A DNA stretch of 64,000 bases from Bacillus yapensis (GTDB taxonomy: Bacteria; Bacillota; Bacilli; Bacillales; Cytobacillaceae), in contig NZ_SUND01000008.1 of assembly GCF_005280205.1 (NCBI RefSeq), positions 124,001 through 188,000 on the forward strand, written 5' to 3'. The notes under the pieces are model-generated. The model did no database searches and was not told the origin of the DNA. It saw nothing but the letters and a program-made list of their open reading frames with translations. A program made the translations under genes and the position numbers. Within the stretch, counting starts at the first letter, position 1; each line of letters starts with the position of its first letter. This document shows positions 52,914-63,789 of this stretch, piece after piece.

Positions 52914-54155
52914 ATGACGAAACGAAGAGTTGTTGTTACTGGAGTAGGGGCTGTTACACCGCTAGGAAGCAACGTCGAAACAACATGGAATAATATTATT
53001 AACGGAGTTTCAGGGGTAGACTTTTTAACGAGATTGAATCCTGATGAGTATCCAGCAAAGGTTGTTGCTGAGATTAAAGATTTCAATGTAGAAGAGTTCA
53101 TTGATAAAAAAGATGCAAGAAAAATGGATCGTTTCACTCAATACGCAGTGGCAGCTTCTTTAATGGCTGTTAAAGATTCAGGACTTGAGATTAACGAACA
53201 AAACTCTCATCGAGTTGGTACTTGGATTGGTTCTGGTATTGGTGGTATGGAAACTTTCGAAAACCAATTTGAAATATTTTTAAATAAAGGTTACCGCAGA
53301 GTTAGTCCATTCTTCGTTCCAATGATGATTCCAGATATGGCAACTGGTCAGGTTTCCATTACATTAGGAGCAAGAGGATTCAACTCTTGTACGGTAACGG
53401 CTTGTGCAACAGGTACGAACTCAATTGGAGATGCTTTTAAGGTTATCCAACGAGGCGATGCGGATGCAATGGTTACTGGTGGAGCTGAAGCTCCGATTAC
53501 AAGAATGGCAATGGCTGGCTTTAGTGCAAACAAAGCATTGTCTACAAATCCAGACCCAAAAACAGCGAGCCGTCCATTTGACTTAAACAGAGATGGTTTT
53601 GTTATGGGAGAAGGAGCAGGAATTGTAGTTCTAGAAGAGCTTGAGCATGCATTAGCTCGTGGGGCTAAAATTTATGCTGAAATCGTTGGTTATGGTGCAA
53701 CTGGAGATGCTTATCACATTACAGCTCCAGCACCAGGCGGTGAAGGTGGCGCGCGCGCGATGAAAATGGCAATTGAGGATGCTGGACTTACGCCTGCAGA
53801 AGTTGGTTACATCAATGCTCATGGTACTAGCACAGATTACAACGATAAATTTGAAACATTAGCAATCAAAGAAGTGTTTGGAGAGCATGCATATAAGGTA
53901 CCTATTAGCTCGACAAAATCGATGACAGGTCACCTGTTAGGAGCTGCTGGAGGCGTTGAGGCCATTTTTGCAGTTATGGCAATTAAGGATTCAATCCTTC
54001 CTCCAACAATTAATTTAGAGACTCCAGATCCAGAATGTGATCTTGATTATGTTCCAAATCAAGCAAGAAAGCAGGAAGTCAATGTTGCTATTAGTAACTC
54101 ATTAGGTTTTGGCGGACATAATGCAACGATTGCTTTCCGTAAATACGAAGGATAA
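52914..54155 (+). CDS. fabF: Beta-ketoacyl-ACP synthase II
   Basis: 413 residues. Catalytic Cys in [13 protein letters not shown], His in [11 protein letters not shown], His in [15 protein letters not shown]. It performs the elongation condensations and is the target of cerulenin and platensimycin in related organisms. It follows fabH by 34 bp with AAAGGAG and ends with a strong terminator. Confidence 0.96.
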   Translation: MTKRRVVVTGVGAVTPLGSNVETTWNNIINGVSGVDFLTRLNPDEYPAKVVAEIKDFNVEEFIDKKDARKMDRFTQYAVAASLMAVKDSGLEINEQNSHRVGTWIGSGIGGMETFENQFEIFLNKGYRRVSPFFVPMMIPDMATGQVSITLGARGFNSCTVTACATGTNSIGDAFKVIQRGDADAMVTGGAEAPITRMAMAGFSANKALSTNPDPKTASRPFDLNRDGFVMGEGAGIVVLEELEHALARGAKIYAEIVGYGATGDAYHITAPAPGGEGGARAMKMAIEDAGLTPAEVGYINAHGTSTDYNDKFETLAIKEVFGEHAYKVPISSTKSMTGHLLGAAGGVEAIFAVMAIKDSILPPTINLETPDPECDLDYVPNQARKQEVNVAISNSLGFGGHNATIAFRKYEG

Positions 54156-54166
54156 TAGGATAAGGT

Positions 54167-54216
54167 AAGGCCCTCCCGAAAAGGTAATTAGATGACCTTT
54201 TTGGGAGGGTCTTTTT
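54167..54216 (+). terminator. Terminator of fabF
   Basis: AAGGCCCTCCCGAAAAGGT pairs with ACCTTTTTGGGAGGGTCTT; T-run follows. Confidence 0.92.
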
Positions 54217-54347
54217 CTGTTGTTAGGGGAATACGATCAAATTGAGGGGCTGATTCAAGTGTTCATGCCATTCTAGGGCCATTCTTTTTTCACTCTTCTA
54301 CCACAAGTCTCATAGACTAATGTAAAAATTGGCTGGAGGATGAATTG

Positions 54348-55094
54348 ATGGGGGTAATCGAAACGGATGAATGGCTTAGCCGAGACTTTGATCAACCTGT
54401 AAAAATAATTGAGCGAATGATGGATGAACCAACGGATTTTTACTCGTACTTACAGCAATTTGGGATGTACAAGCCAACCCAAAGAACATGGGAGTATTTC
54501 AAACAGCTCAAGGAAGACAAAATCTGGGGAAAGGTCGCGAACCTCCATAAAGAATACCGAAAAAAATGGAATGGCGATGATGTTGATATATATATTTTTC
54601 CGAGTCGAACAAATAACAAGGGTGGGGTTTCTTTTAAGGAATCGATGTATTTATTTGTACCGCCGCTCGAGGACCCAAAAGAGTTAGAAGCCTTGTTTAT
54701 TCATGAATATCATCACGTATGTAGATTAAATCGGCAAAAGAAGGACGCAAAAGACTATAAACTTCTTGATTCAATGGTGTTAGAGGGCTTGGCTGAACAT
54801 GCTGTTGAGCATTACTGCGGAAGAAAGTATCGAGCAAAATGGTGCGAATATTACACAGATAAAGAATTGGAAAAATATTGGAATGAATTAAAAAAGGACA
54901 TTCTTCATACAAGTAGAAAGGATACTCTTCACGACCGAATTTTATTTGGGCGAGGGGGATTTCCGAAGCTAATTGGATATGCTCTCGGATACTACATTAC
55001 GAGAAGAAACAAAAACGAGAATAATAATTTTTCTAGAAAAATAAATTTTTATTCGGAAGCCGAAAATTTCATAAACAGTAATAAAAACGCCTGA
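54348..55094 (+). CDS. yjaZ: YjaZ-like DUF2268 predicted zinc protease
   Basis: 248 residues from the ATG at 54348, 7 nt after GGAGGA. The HExxH motif appears as FIHEYHHVCRLN near residue 125, followed by a downstream Glu in LEGLAEHAVEHY, consistent with a gluzincin-like site. DUF2268 family. Cytoplasmic by lack of signal peptide. The place after fabF matches B. subtilis yjaZ. Substrate unknown. Confidence 0.85.
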   Translation: MGVIETDEWLSRDFDQPVKIIERMMDEPTDFYSYLQQFGMYKPTQRTWEYFKQLKEDKIWGKVANLHKEYRKKWNGDDVDIYIFPSRTNNKGGVSFKESMYLFVPPLEDPKELEALFIHEYHHVCRLNRQKKDAKDYKLLDSMVLEGLAEHAVEHYCGRKYRAKWCEYYTDKELEKYWNELKKDILHTSRKDTLHDRILFGRGGFPKLIGYALGYYITRRNKNENNNFSRKINFYSEAENFINSNKNA

Positions 55095-55349
55095 AATCCC
55101 ATGAAGTAAATGGCTTTCTAAAAACATTTATAATTTTTAATAAATAGAACTTTAGAAATTGTTAAAAATATCTTGCGATTTTAACAATTTTGTAATAATA
55201 TTTTAATAAATCAAATGAATTTACAGAATAATTGAAAATCAAATAAAAACGAGCCTTCAAGTTAAGTTCTCTTCATCTAGTGTTGAATCAACATAGTAGA
55301 TTCAGTGCATGTATGAGATTCACGCTCCGGAGGGGTTAGGAGGATTATT
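55095..55349. other. Intergenic leader of the oligopeptide ABC operon
   Basis: A+T-rich 255 bp; it must hold the operon promoter, but no clear -35/-10 pair or operator is convincing. A CodY-like AATTTTTCTAGAAAAAT lies within the 3' end of yjaZ (about 55025-55041). Confidence 0.4.
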
Positions 55350-56366
55350 TTGAGTGAACCAATTTTAGAAATCAATCATTTAACAACATCCTTTCGAATC
55401 AAGGACGAACATTATGCAGCTGTTGATGATGTGTCTTTAACAGTTAATAAAAATGAGCTACTCGCCATCGTAGGAGAATCAGGATGTGGCAAGAGCGCAT
55501 TAGCGTTTTCAATTATGAGATTACACAATCGGGCCAAAATTGAGGGTGAAATTAAATTCAAAGGTCAGAATATTGCGGGATTTAATACGTCACAATTGAA
55601 TGCTTTACGTGGCAAGGACATGGGGATGATTTTTCAAGACCCATTAACAGCCCTAAATCCTCTAATGATGATCGGTGATCAAATTGGTGAGATATTACTG
55701 ATACATAATAAGAACCTTTCAGTGAACAAAAGAAAAGGAAGAGTTATTGAACTTTTAAATAAAGTGGGAATTCCTGGAGCTGAACATGTATACAATCAAT
55801 TTCCACATGAACTATCTGGTGGAATGAGACAAAGGGTTGTTATTGCAATGGCGATTGCGAATAATCCAGAGCTACTTATTGCGGACGAACCGACAACAGC
55901 TCTAGATGTGACAATTCAATCGCAAATTCTTGACCTGATGAAGGAACTTAAGGAAGAGTCGCAAGCAGGCGTTATTCTCATCACCCATGATTTAGGGGTT
56001 GTGGCAGAGATGGCTGACAGAGTAGCCGTCATGTATGCGGGACAAATTGTTGAAATAGCTGATGTGTATACGTTGTTTGAAAATCCATTACATCCATACA
56101 CTCGTTCTCTATTAAACTCTGTCCCTACTGCAAATGAGGAACAATCAAAGCTACACGTGATTCAAGGGGTGGTTCCATCCTTGCAGAACCTTCCTCGTGA
56201 AGGCTGTCGTTTTAGTGCAAGAATTCCATGGATTTCTGAATCAGCCCATGAGAAAAATCCTGTATTGCACGAGGTAAGCCCAGGTCATTTTGTGCGCTGC
56301 ACGTGCTATAAGGATTTTCATTTCCCTGATGGACAGAAGGAGGAACACAACCATGTCATTTCTTGA
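55350..56366 (+). CDS. appD: Oligopeptide ABC transporter ATP-binding protein, OppD/AppD type
   Basis: 338 residues. Walker A GESGCGKSALAFSI, Q-loop MIFQDPLTALNP, signature LSGGMRQRVVIAMAI, Walker B LLIADEPTTALDV, and the H-loop ITHDLGVVAEMADRV. The C-terminal oligo_HPY domain has the four-Cys-like region ending VRCTCYKDFHFPDG. One of two ATPases of an Opp/App importer. TTG start (LSEPILEIN) behind TAGGAGG. Confidence 0.92.
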   Translation: MSEPILEINHLTTSFRIKDEHYAAVDDVSLTVNKNELLAIVGESGCGKSALAFSIMRLHNRAKIEGEIKFKGQNIAGFNTSQLNALRGKDMGMIFQDPLTALNPLMMIGDQIGEILLIHNKNLSVNKRKGRVIELLNKVGIPGAEHVYNQFPHELSGGMRQRVVIAMAIANNPELLIADEPTTALDVTIQSQILDLMKELKEESQAGVILITHDLGVVAEMADRVAVMYAGQIVEIADVYTLFENPLHPYTRSLLNSVPTANEEQSKLHVIQGVVPSLQNLPREGCRFSARIPWISESAHEKNPVLHEVSPGHFVRCTCYKDFHFPDGQKEEHNHVIS

Positions 56367-57285
56367 AGTTAACGATTTAAAGGTTCACTTTCCAATCCGT
56401 GGGGGATTCTTTGGGGGAACGCAAGGTTATGTCAAAGCGGTAGATGGAGTTTCGTTTTCAATTGAAAAAGGAAAGACCTACGGATTAGTAGGGGAATCAG
56501 GCTCGGGTAAGACTACTACCGGTCGCGCGATTATCGGATTAAATAAGATTACCTCTGGGAAGGTCTTGTTTGACGGACAAGAAATTACGGATCTTCATCG
56601 TGCGAGCAAAGACATCAGAAGAGATATTCAAATGATCTTCCAGGATCCATATTCATCTCTTAATCCGAAAAAACGAGTAAGTGATATTATCGCTGAGCCA
56701 CTACGAAACTATGAAAAGTTAACGAAGGGCGAAGAGCAAAAGCGAGTACAAGAATTACTAGAGTTAGTCGGTTTGAGCCCAGAAAGTAGTTTGAAATATC
56801 CGCATGAATTCTCTGGTGGACAAAGGCAACGGATTGGAATTGCGAGAGCAATTGCACTCAAGCCGAAATTAATTATTGCCGATGAACCAGTTTCTGCGTT
56901 GGATGTTTCGGTACAAGCCCAGGTGTTGAACTTCATGCAAGATATTCAAAAAGAATTAGGCTTAACCTACTTGTTTATCAGTCATGACCTCGGTGTCATT
57001 AAACATATGTGTGATGAGATAGGGATCATGTACAAAGGAAGATATGTAGAGTCAGGTACGAAGGAAGATATCTTTAACAATCCTCAACATATTTATACGA
57101 AACGATTGGTTGCTGCGATTCCAGATATCAATCCACGGAACCGTAGTCAGCATCTTCAATTTCGTCAAGAAGTCAAGAAAGAATATGAACAGGCATTCAA
57201 TAAATACTTTGATAGCGAGGGCTTAGCCTATCAATTGCAGCCCGTATCTAACACACATCTAGTGGCTTTGCCTGAGAAAGGTTGA
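56353..57285 (+). CDS. appF: Oligopeptide ABC transporter ATP-binding protein, OppF/AppF type
   Basis: 310 residues from the ATG at 56353, behind AAGGAGG and overlapping appD by 14 bp. Walker A GESGSGKTTTGRAI, Q-loop IFQDPYSSLNP, signature FSGGQRQRIGIARAI, Walker B LIIADEPVSALDV. Partner ATPase to the preceding gene. Confidence 0.93.
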   Translation: MSFLEVNDLKVHFPIRGGFFGGTQGYVKAVDGVSFSIEKGKTYGLVGESGSGKTTTGRAIIGLNKITSGKVLFDGQEITDLHRASKDIRRDIQMIFQDPYSSLNPKKRVSDIIAEPLRNYEKLTKGEEQKRVQELLELVGLSPESSLKYPHEFSGGQRQRIGIARAIALKPKLIIADEPVSALDVSVQAQVLNFMQDIQKELGLTYLFISHDLGVIKHMCDEIGIMYKGRYVESGTKEDIFNNPQHIYTKRLVAAIPDINPRNRSQHLQFRQEVKKEYEQAFNKYFDSEGLAYQLQPVSNTHLVALPEKG

Positions 57286-57290
57286 ATGTT

Positions 57291-58253
57291 ATGTGGAAAT
57301 TTACTTTACGTCGAATCGTAACCATGATACCGCAAGTACTTTTACTTAGTATTATTGTTTTTATCCTAGCGAAAATGATGCCAGGGGATGCTTTATCAGG
57401 AATGGTTGACCCAAACATTGATCCGAATACGATCGCTGAAAAGCGTGAAGCACTTGGTTTAAACGACCCATGGTATCAACAGTATACAAGATGGCTGGGT
57501 GGAGTATTTCAGGGTGATTTAGGACAGTCCTTCCATTTTAAAATGGATGTTAGTGAATTGGTTTGGCAAAGAATTGTCAACTCATTTTGGCTTTCCTTAC
57601 TTACACTAGTTTTAACTTATTTAATTGCCATTCCACTTGGGATCACAAGTGGTCGATACAATGATTCATGGTCTGACCGTTTAATTACAGGCTATACATA
57701 TATCGGTTTTGCGATGCCGATCTTTATTTTCGCACTTGTGATGCTTTGGGTATTTGGCTTTTATTTAGACCTTTTCCCAACAGGTGGAAGTGTCGAGCCT
57801 GGCATAGAACCAGGCACGTTCGAATACATTATGAGCAAGATTTATCATATGTTATTACCTGCCCTATCGATGGCTCTGATTACAACAGTTTCAACAGTAC
57901 AATATCTACGAAGTGAGATTATTGATACAAAGCAGAAGGATTTTATTCTTACAGCAAGAGCAAAAGGTGCTTCTGAATCACGAGTGTATAATCGTCATAT
58001 TTTAAGAAATTCACTGTTACCGATTGCGGCTTTTCTCGGATATGAAATCACAGGTTTAATTGGGGGTTCCATTTTTATCGAGAACATCTTCGGCTACCCA
58101 GGCATGGGGCAACTGTTCTTGAATTCCATTCTTCTTCGTGACTATAGTGTCGTAACAGCTCTTGTATTATTATTTGGAATCTTATCCATTCTGGGAGCAT
58201 TGCTTTCAGATATTATATTAAGCCTTGTAGACCCACGTATTCGAATAAAATAA
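57291..58253 (+). CDS. appB: Oligopeptide ABC transporter permease, OppB/AppB type
   Basis: 320 residues from the ATG at 57291, 9 nt after AAAGG; a TTG start overlapping the appF stop is also possible. Six transmembrane helices, and the EAA loop LTARAKGASESRVYNRHILRNSLLPI that docks on the ATPase. Confidence 0.92.
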   Translation: MWKFTLRRIVTMIPQVLLLSIIVFILAKMMPGDALSGMVDPNIDPNTIAEKREALGLNDPWYQQYTRWLGGVFQGDLGQSFHFKMDVSELVWQRIVNSFWLSLLTLVLTYLIAIPLGITSGRYNDSWSDRLITGYTYIGFAMPIFIFALVMLWVFGFYLDLFPTGGSVEPGIEPGTFEYIMSKIYHMLLPALSMALITTVSTVQYLRSEIIDTKQKDFILTARAKGASESRVYNRHILRNSLLPIAAFLGYEITGLIGGSIFIENIFGYPGMGQLFLNSILLRDYSVVTALVLLFGILSILGALLSDIILSLVDPRIRIK

Positions 58254-58281
58254 GCATTTGTAAACTGTGAGGTGATTCAAA

Positions 58282-59187
58282 ATGGAAATGAACAAAGTTG
58301 AACTCGTCAATGACAAAGAAGTCGCGATTAGTCCATCAGGATGGAAAATTGTTGGACGAGAGATTGTGCGTGATAAATTAGCTTTATTTTCACTAATTCT
58401 TCTTACTGTAATTATCATTTTGGTCTATGGGGTTTCCTTTTTCTTAAACCAGGAGGAAATTGTTACGGTAGATCTATTCTCCATACATGAACCACCTTCT
58501 GAAACACATATATTAGGTACAGATTATGGTGGTCGAGATGTATTTGGACAATTGATTATTGGAACACGTAATTCATTGTCCATTGGAATAATGGTAACTG
58601 TCATGACTGGTGTAATAGGCATTATTTTTGGAATGGTAGCTGGTTATTTTGGTGGAACAACCGACAATATTTTGATGAGAATTCTTGATTTTTTTCAAGT
58701 ACTTCCTTTTTTAATGATTGTTATCGTGTTTGTGGCGATTGTTCCGAAATATGGTATTCTTTCATTCTCGTTAATTATGACGGCCTTTTTGTGGATGGGA
58801 ATTGCCAGATTGATTCGTTCAAAGGCCCTTCAAGAAAAAGAACTCGACTATGTACAAGCATCGAAAACGCTAGGTACATCTGATTTGAAAATTATGTTTA
58901 CACAAGTACTGCCAAATTTAAGTTCGTTAATCATCGTTACGATGACATTAAATTTGGCAGCTAATATTGGTCTAGAATCTGGTCTATCATTCTTAGGATT
59001 TGGATTTCCTGAGAGTACTCCAAGTTTAGGTACTCTTGTATCATATGCAAGAAATCCTCAGACATTGGAATTTAGATGGTGGGTTTGGGTACCTGCATCC
59101 GTACTTATTTTAGTATTGATGTTAAGTATAAATAATGTCGGGCAAGCGTTAAAACGTGCGACCGACGCAAGACAAAGAAGAGGATAA
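58282..59187 (+). CDS. appC: Oligopeptide ABC transporter permease, OppC/AppC type
   Basis: 301 residues. An OppC_N helix (about 35-60) precedes the ABC permease core. The EAA loop reads QASKTLGTSDLKIMFTQVLPNLSSLI, and ESGLSFLGFGFPESTPSLGT is typical of OppC. It starts 28 bp after the appB-type gene. Confidence 0.92.
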   Translation: MEMNKVELVNDKEVAISPSGWKIVGREIVRDKLALFSLILLTVIIILVYGVSFFLNQEEIVTVDLFSIHEPPSETHILGTDYGGRDVFGQLIIGTRNSLSIGIMVTVMTGVIGIIFGMVAGYFGGTTDNILMRILDFFQVLPFLMIVIVFVAIVPKYGILSFSLIMTAFLWMGIARLIRSKALQEKELDYVQASKTLGTSDLKIMFTQVLPNLSSLIIVTMTLNLAANIGLESGLSFLGFGFPESTPSLGTLVSYARNPQTLEFRWWVWVPASVLILVLMLSINNVGQALKRATDARQRRG

Positions 59188-59202
59188 AAGGGAGGCAATA
59201 CA

Positions 59203-61092
59203 ATGAAGAAGGCAAAATTCAGTAAGCTTCTGTTAGCTGTTATGCTAGTGTTTTTACTAGTATTAACTGCTTGTACTGGTGGCGACAAGGAAACTTCCAA
59301 AGAAACCACTGACGACACAGACAAGAAAACGGAAGAAAAAGAGGATGGATTATTTTCCATCGATGATTTCACAAATGTGAAGACAAATGAAGGAGAAGCA
59401 ATCGAAGGCGGAAATTTCACTTTCGGATTAGTTTCTGATACTGCATTTGAAGGAACTTTAAACTGGAACTTCTACTCTGGAGATCCTGATGCACAAATTT
59501 TATCCTGGTTTGACGAAGGTTTATTAACATGGGATGCAAACTATGTTTACACAAATGATGGTGCTGCAACATATGAGCCACAAGATGCAGTTTCTGAAGC
59601 AGTTCTTGCAACTTTACCTGCAGACCAAGCAGCTGAAGTAGCTGAAAATGGTGTAACAATTAAGTTCCAAATTAAAGACAATGTTAACTGGCACGATGGT
59701 GAGCCTGTAACTGCAGAAGATTGGTTATTTGCTCATGAAGTTATTTCTAATAAAGATTATGATGGTCCACGTTATGGTTCTGATTTCACAAACATCGTTG
59801 GTGTGGAAGCGTACCATAACGGTGAAGCAGATAAAATCTCTGGTATCGAAGTATTAGATGACAAGACTTTACAAATTACTTATATCCAATCTACTCCATC
59901 TCTTGTAACTGGTAGTATTTGGACTTACCCTCTAGCAAAGCATATCTTTGGTGATATGGCGGTAGCTGATATTTCTTCATCTCCAGAAGTACGTGAAAAG
60001 CCAATTGGTTTTGGCCCATTCATCGTAGATAGCATCACTCCTGGTGAAGCAGTAGTATTAAAGAAAAATCCTGATTACTGGCGCGGTGAACCTAAGCTAG
60101 ACCAGGTAACAGTAAAAGTTATCAATCCGAACGTAGTTGTACAGGCTTTAGAAAAAGGTGAAGTTGATACAGTAAGTGCATTTAACGTTGACCAATATCC
60201 AGATAATGCAGATATGTCTAACGTTGAATTCTTAGGGACGATTGACCGTGCATATACGTATATTGGCTTTAAATTAGGTACATGGGATAAAGAAGCTGGC
60301 GTAGTTAAGCCAGATCCAAATGCAAAAATGGCAGATGTGAAATTACGTCAAGCTATGTGGCATGCTGTTGACAACGATGCAGTAGGTAAAGAATTCTATC
60401 ATGGTCTTCGTTGGAATGCGACTACTTTAATTCCACCGTCACACCCAGAATTCCACGATGCATCAAATCCTGGTCGTGAATATGATCCAGAAAAGGCAAA
60501 ACAATTATTAGACGAAGCTGGTTACAAAGATGTTGATGGCGATGGCGTTCGTGAAGATAAAAATGGTGAACCATTAGTAATTAACTTTGCTTCAATGTCT
60601 GGTGGAGACACAGCAGAACCACTAGCACAATACTATATCCAATCTTGGGCTGCTGTAGGATTAAAAGTAGAATTATTAGATGGACGCTTACAGGAGTTCA
60701 ACTCTTTCTATGAGAGAGTAGGACAAAACGGTGATGATGATCCTGCAGTCGACATCTATCAAGGTGCTTGGGGTGTTGGTATTGACGTAGATCCTCGTGG
60801 ATTATATGGTCAAGATGCAATTTACAACTTCTCTCGTTATCATAGTGATAAAAACGATGAGTTAATGGCAAAAGGTGTTTCTAAGGAAGCATTTGATGTT
60901 AATTTCCGTAAGGATGCTTATAATGAGTGGCAACAATTCATGGTAGAAGAAGTACCTGTATTCCCAACACTATATCGTGCAATCGTTGTACCGGTTAATA
61001 ACCGCGTTCTAAACTATGCTGTTGGTGATGGAACTGGCATTTACTTAAATGAAATTGCTGTTACACAAGAAGAAGCTCTTCAAGCTGAATAA
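59203..61092 (+). CDS. appA: Oligopeptide ABC transporter substrate-binding lipoprotein
   Basis: 629 residues. Signal peptide with lipobox LTACTG, then a Thr/Lys/Glu-rich linker and the SBP_bac_5 fold (VNWHDGEPVTAEDWLFAHEV, PIGFGPFIVDSITPGE, KNPDYWRGEPKLDQV, DEAGYKDVDGDGVREDKNGEP). It is longer than B. subtilis AppA. Gene order here is D-F-B-C-A, whereas B. subtilis has D-F-A-B-C. It lies 15 bp after the permease gene and ends the operon. Confidence 0.9.
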   Translation: MKKAKFSKLLLAVMLVFLLVLTACTGGDKETSKETTDDTDKKTEEKEDGLFSIDDFTNVKTNEGEAIEGGNFTFGLVSDTAFEGTLNWNFYSGDPDAQILSWFDEGLLTWDANYVYTNDGAATYEPQDAVSEAVLATLPADQAAEVAENGVTIKFQIKDNVNWHDGEPVTAEDWLFAHEVISNKDYDGPRYGSDFTNIVGVEAYHNGEADKISGIEVLDDKTLQITYIQSTPSLVTGSIWTYPLAKHIFGDMAVADISSSPEVREKPIGFGPFIVDSITPGEAVVLKKNPDYWRGEPKLDQVTVKVINPNVVVQALEKGEVDTVSAFNVDQYPDNADMSNVEFLGTIDRAYTYIGFKLGTWDKEAGVVKPDPNAKMADVKLRQAMWHAVDNDAVGKEFYHGLRWNATTLIPPSHPEFHDASNPGREYDPEKAKQLLDEAGYKDVDGDGVREDKNGEPLVINFASMSGGDTAEPLAQYYIQSWAAVGLKVELLDGRLQEFNSFYERVGQNGDDDPAVDIYQGAWGVGIDVDPRGLYGQDAIYNFSRYHSDKNDELMAKGVSKEAFDVNFRKDAYNEWQQFMVEEVPVFPTLYRAIVVPVNNRVLNYAVGDGTGIYLNEIAVTQEEALQAE

Positions 61093-61104
61093 TAATAATG
61101 AAGG

Positions 61105-61136
61105 AAGAGGCTCGCATTCGTGCGGGCCCCTTTTTT
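61105..61136 (+). terminator. Terminator of the oligopeptide operon
   Basis: AGGCTCGCA-TTCG-TGCGGGCCCC with TTTTTT; UUCG-type loop. Confidence 0.88.
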
Positions 61137-61249
61137 AGTTTTTATCCAAGAAAAATAGAAAATGGCTTAAGGTGGTATTTATGGGAATAAATTAGCCTGA
61201 CACTGCCCATACTTAGTGACAAAGAGTTAATGAAGTGAGGGGTAGTGTC

Positions 61250-61996
61250 ATGTTATATCTTCATGATGTATGGGTGAACTGGTTTGAGGGAGAAGAAAAT
61301 GGATACAATGTATGTCACTTTCATGAATGGCGCAAGGACGACGGCGTTGAACTACTTGACCAAGTACCGCTAGTGAAAATAAACTCTACATTATTCAACT
61401 ACATAGAAAATGATTTATCAGAGCTACCGCAACAATTATTAGACGATATTTATCAGAAGGCGTACTTACGAAAAAATCATGAACGTATTCAACTTGATTA
61501 TTGCTTTATTGTTACAGACGGTGCCGGGATATTAGTAGTGGATACCATTGGTTATAACATTCCTATTCGAAAAAGTAGACTTATTCCAAGGCAGGAGCAA
61601 TTGGTGTATGAAATGATTGAAAATCATGATCCAATTGACTATCAATTCAATGATGGTTCGACTCTTAAACAATTTCATATTTTATCTCCATCACCAGAAT
61701 TGATGAGCGGACTAACCCGAAAAGAAAGACAGTTAAAGCAGTTATTGTTTATGGCCCTAGATCAGCTTCGTGCATGTGATAATGTTGCTGAAATTCGTTA
61801 CTGGCTAACAGAATGGAGTCCAGAACGTTATGGGGAAATTCAGGATTTAGATTTTGAAGCAGCATGGAACGAATTATTTGAGGAAACACAATATAGCTGG
61901 TCGAGTAAGCATGAGCAGTTTTGCGAAAATATCATAAAGGGACAACCTTTTTTTGAAAAACTTTGGGAAATGGAGCATGGTCCGAAGGTGAATTAA
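61250..61996 (+). CDS. yjbA: YjbA family (UPF0736) protein
   Basis: 248 residues from ATG at 61250, behind [37 protein letters not shown] and [16 protein letters not shown] mark the YjbA/UPF0736 family. Soluble, acidic, of unknown role. It lies between app and trpS as in B. subtilis. Confidence 0.9.
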   Translation: MLYLHDVWVNWFEGEENGYNVCHFHEWRKDDGVELLDQVPLVKINSTLFNYIENDLSELPQQLLDDIYQKAYLRKNHERIQLDYCFIVTDGAGILVVDTIGYNIPIRKSRLIPRQEQLVYEMIENHDPIDYQFNDGSTLKQFHILSPSPELMSGLTRKERQLKQLLFMALDQLRACDNVAEIRYWLTEWSPERYGEIQDLDFEAAWNELFEETQYSWSSKHEQFCENIIKGQPFFEKLWEMEHGPKVN

Positions 61997-62057
61997 ATTG
62001 GGACAGTGGCTAAGAAATGCATGACCACTTGAATCGTCAAGAAATTATCATCTAAAC

Positions 62058-62091
62058 AAAAAAGTCCAATTCTACCGTGAATTGGACTTTT
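62058..62091. terminator. Bidirectional terminator
   Basis: AAAAGTCCAATTC pairs with GAATTGGACTTTT between convergent yjbA and trpS. Confidence 0.92.
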
Positions 62092-62119
62092 GCTGTTCTC
62101 TCATAACCGTAAAGAAAAT

Positions 62120-63121
<1,002 letters not shown>

Positions 63122-63163
63122 CTATTTCTCAATTCATAAATTATACCATTTTTACAGGAGAAA

Positions 63164-63523
63164 TTAAAATGAATAGATGTACAAAGCTAAAAGCATAACA
63201 CCCGTAACCAAGATTCCATTTAATAGGAAAGGTAATACATTAAAAGAAATCATTTCCGATGGAGGAGTCATTTCTTCAATTTCCGATTTTTTCACATTCT
63301 TTCCTGCGAAAACTTGCCGGAATGATTTCGTTACTGCATCAAAGAACCCACTTCTAACAGTAAAAAATAATAATGAAATTAATATGAATAAGCTCCCAAT
63401 ATAAAAAGAAATATTAATATAGTGGAGCAACGTAATCTCCTTATTATAGAGAAGAGAAAGGAGGAATACGGCTACTTGAGAAATCAGAAATAAAAGAATA
63501 GTCTTAATTATTTGTTTTTTCAA
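63164..63523 (-). CDS. DUF3899-like membrane protein
   Basis: 119 residues, three transmembrane helices (about 5-25, 38-58 and 97-116) with a basic cytoplasmic loop (KSFRQVFAGKNVKKSEIEEM). Assigned tentatively to DUF3899. It is 54 bp upstream of trpS on the same strand and may share its transcript. Confidence 0.72.
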   Translation of the reverse strand: MKKQIIKTILLFLISQVAVFLLSLLYNKEITLLHYINISFYIGSLFILISLLFFTVRSGFFDAVTKSFRQVFAGKNVKKSEIEEMTPPSEMISFNVLPFLLNGILVTGVMLLALYIYSF

Positions 63524-63713
63524 AATATCGACCTCGCGAAAAAATGTTGTTTGTAAAATAACATTATACAGGAAAGTAGTAATTAAAACACAAGATTAAG
63601 CAAGCGGAAATTTAAGTATAAACCTTCAAAATTAAGTTATTACAACTTTTTACAAAATTGTAAAGATTAAATTACTAATATTTCTGTAAAATAAAATTTT
63701 TTCAGAAAAACAA

Positions 63714-63769
63714 TTTACAATGAAAATATTATCTGTATAATAGTCATTGTAACCATTTTTCAGAAAATA
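63714..63769 (+). promoter_or_regulatory. Promoter and CodY-like boxes of the oppA-type gene
   Basis: -35 TTTACA (63714-63719), 16-bp spacer, -10 TATAAT (63736-63741). ATTTTTCAGAAAATA (63755-63769) matches the CodY consensus AATTTTCWGAAAATT with two mismatches, just after the start site; a weaker TTTTTTCAGAAAAA (63697-63710) precedes the -35. CodY would repress uptake of peptides in rich medium. Confidence 0.72.
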
Positions 63770-63789
63770 TAAAAAGGGGAGGCATACTA

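Noticed and set aside
61198-61250. Single copy of the TGACA/TGTCA repeat upstream of yjbA
   Set aside because: TGACA and TGTCA are 24 bp apart rather than 25, and the 17-bp partner is missing; likely chance.
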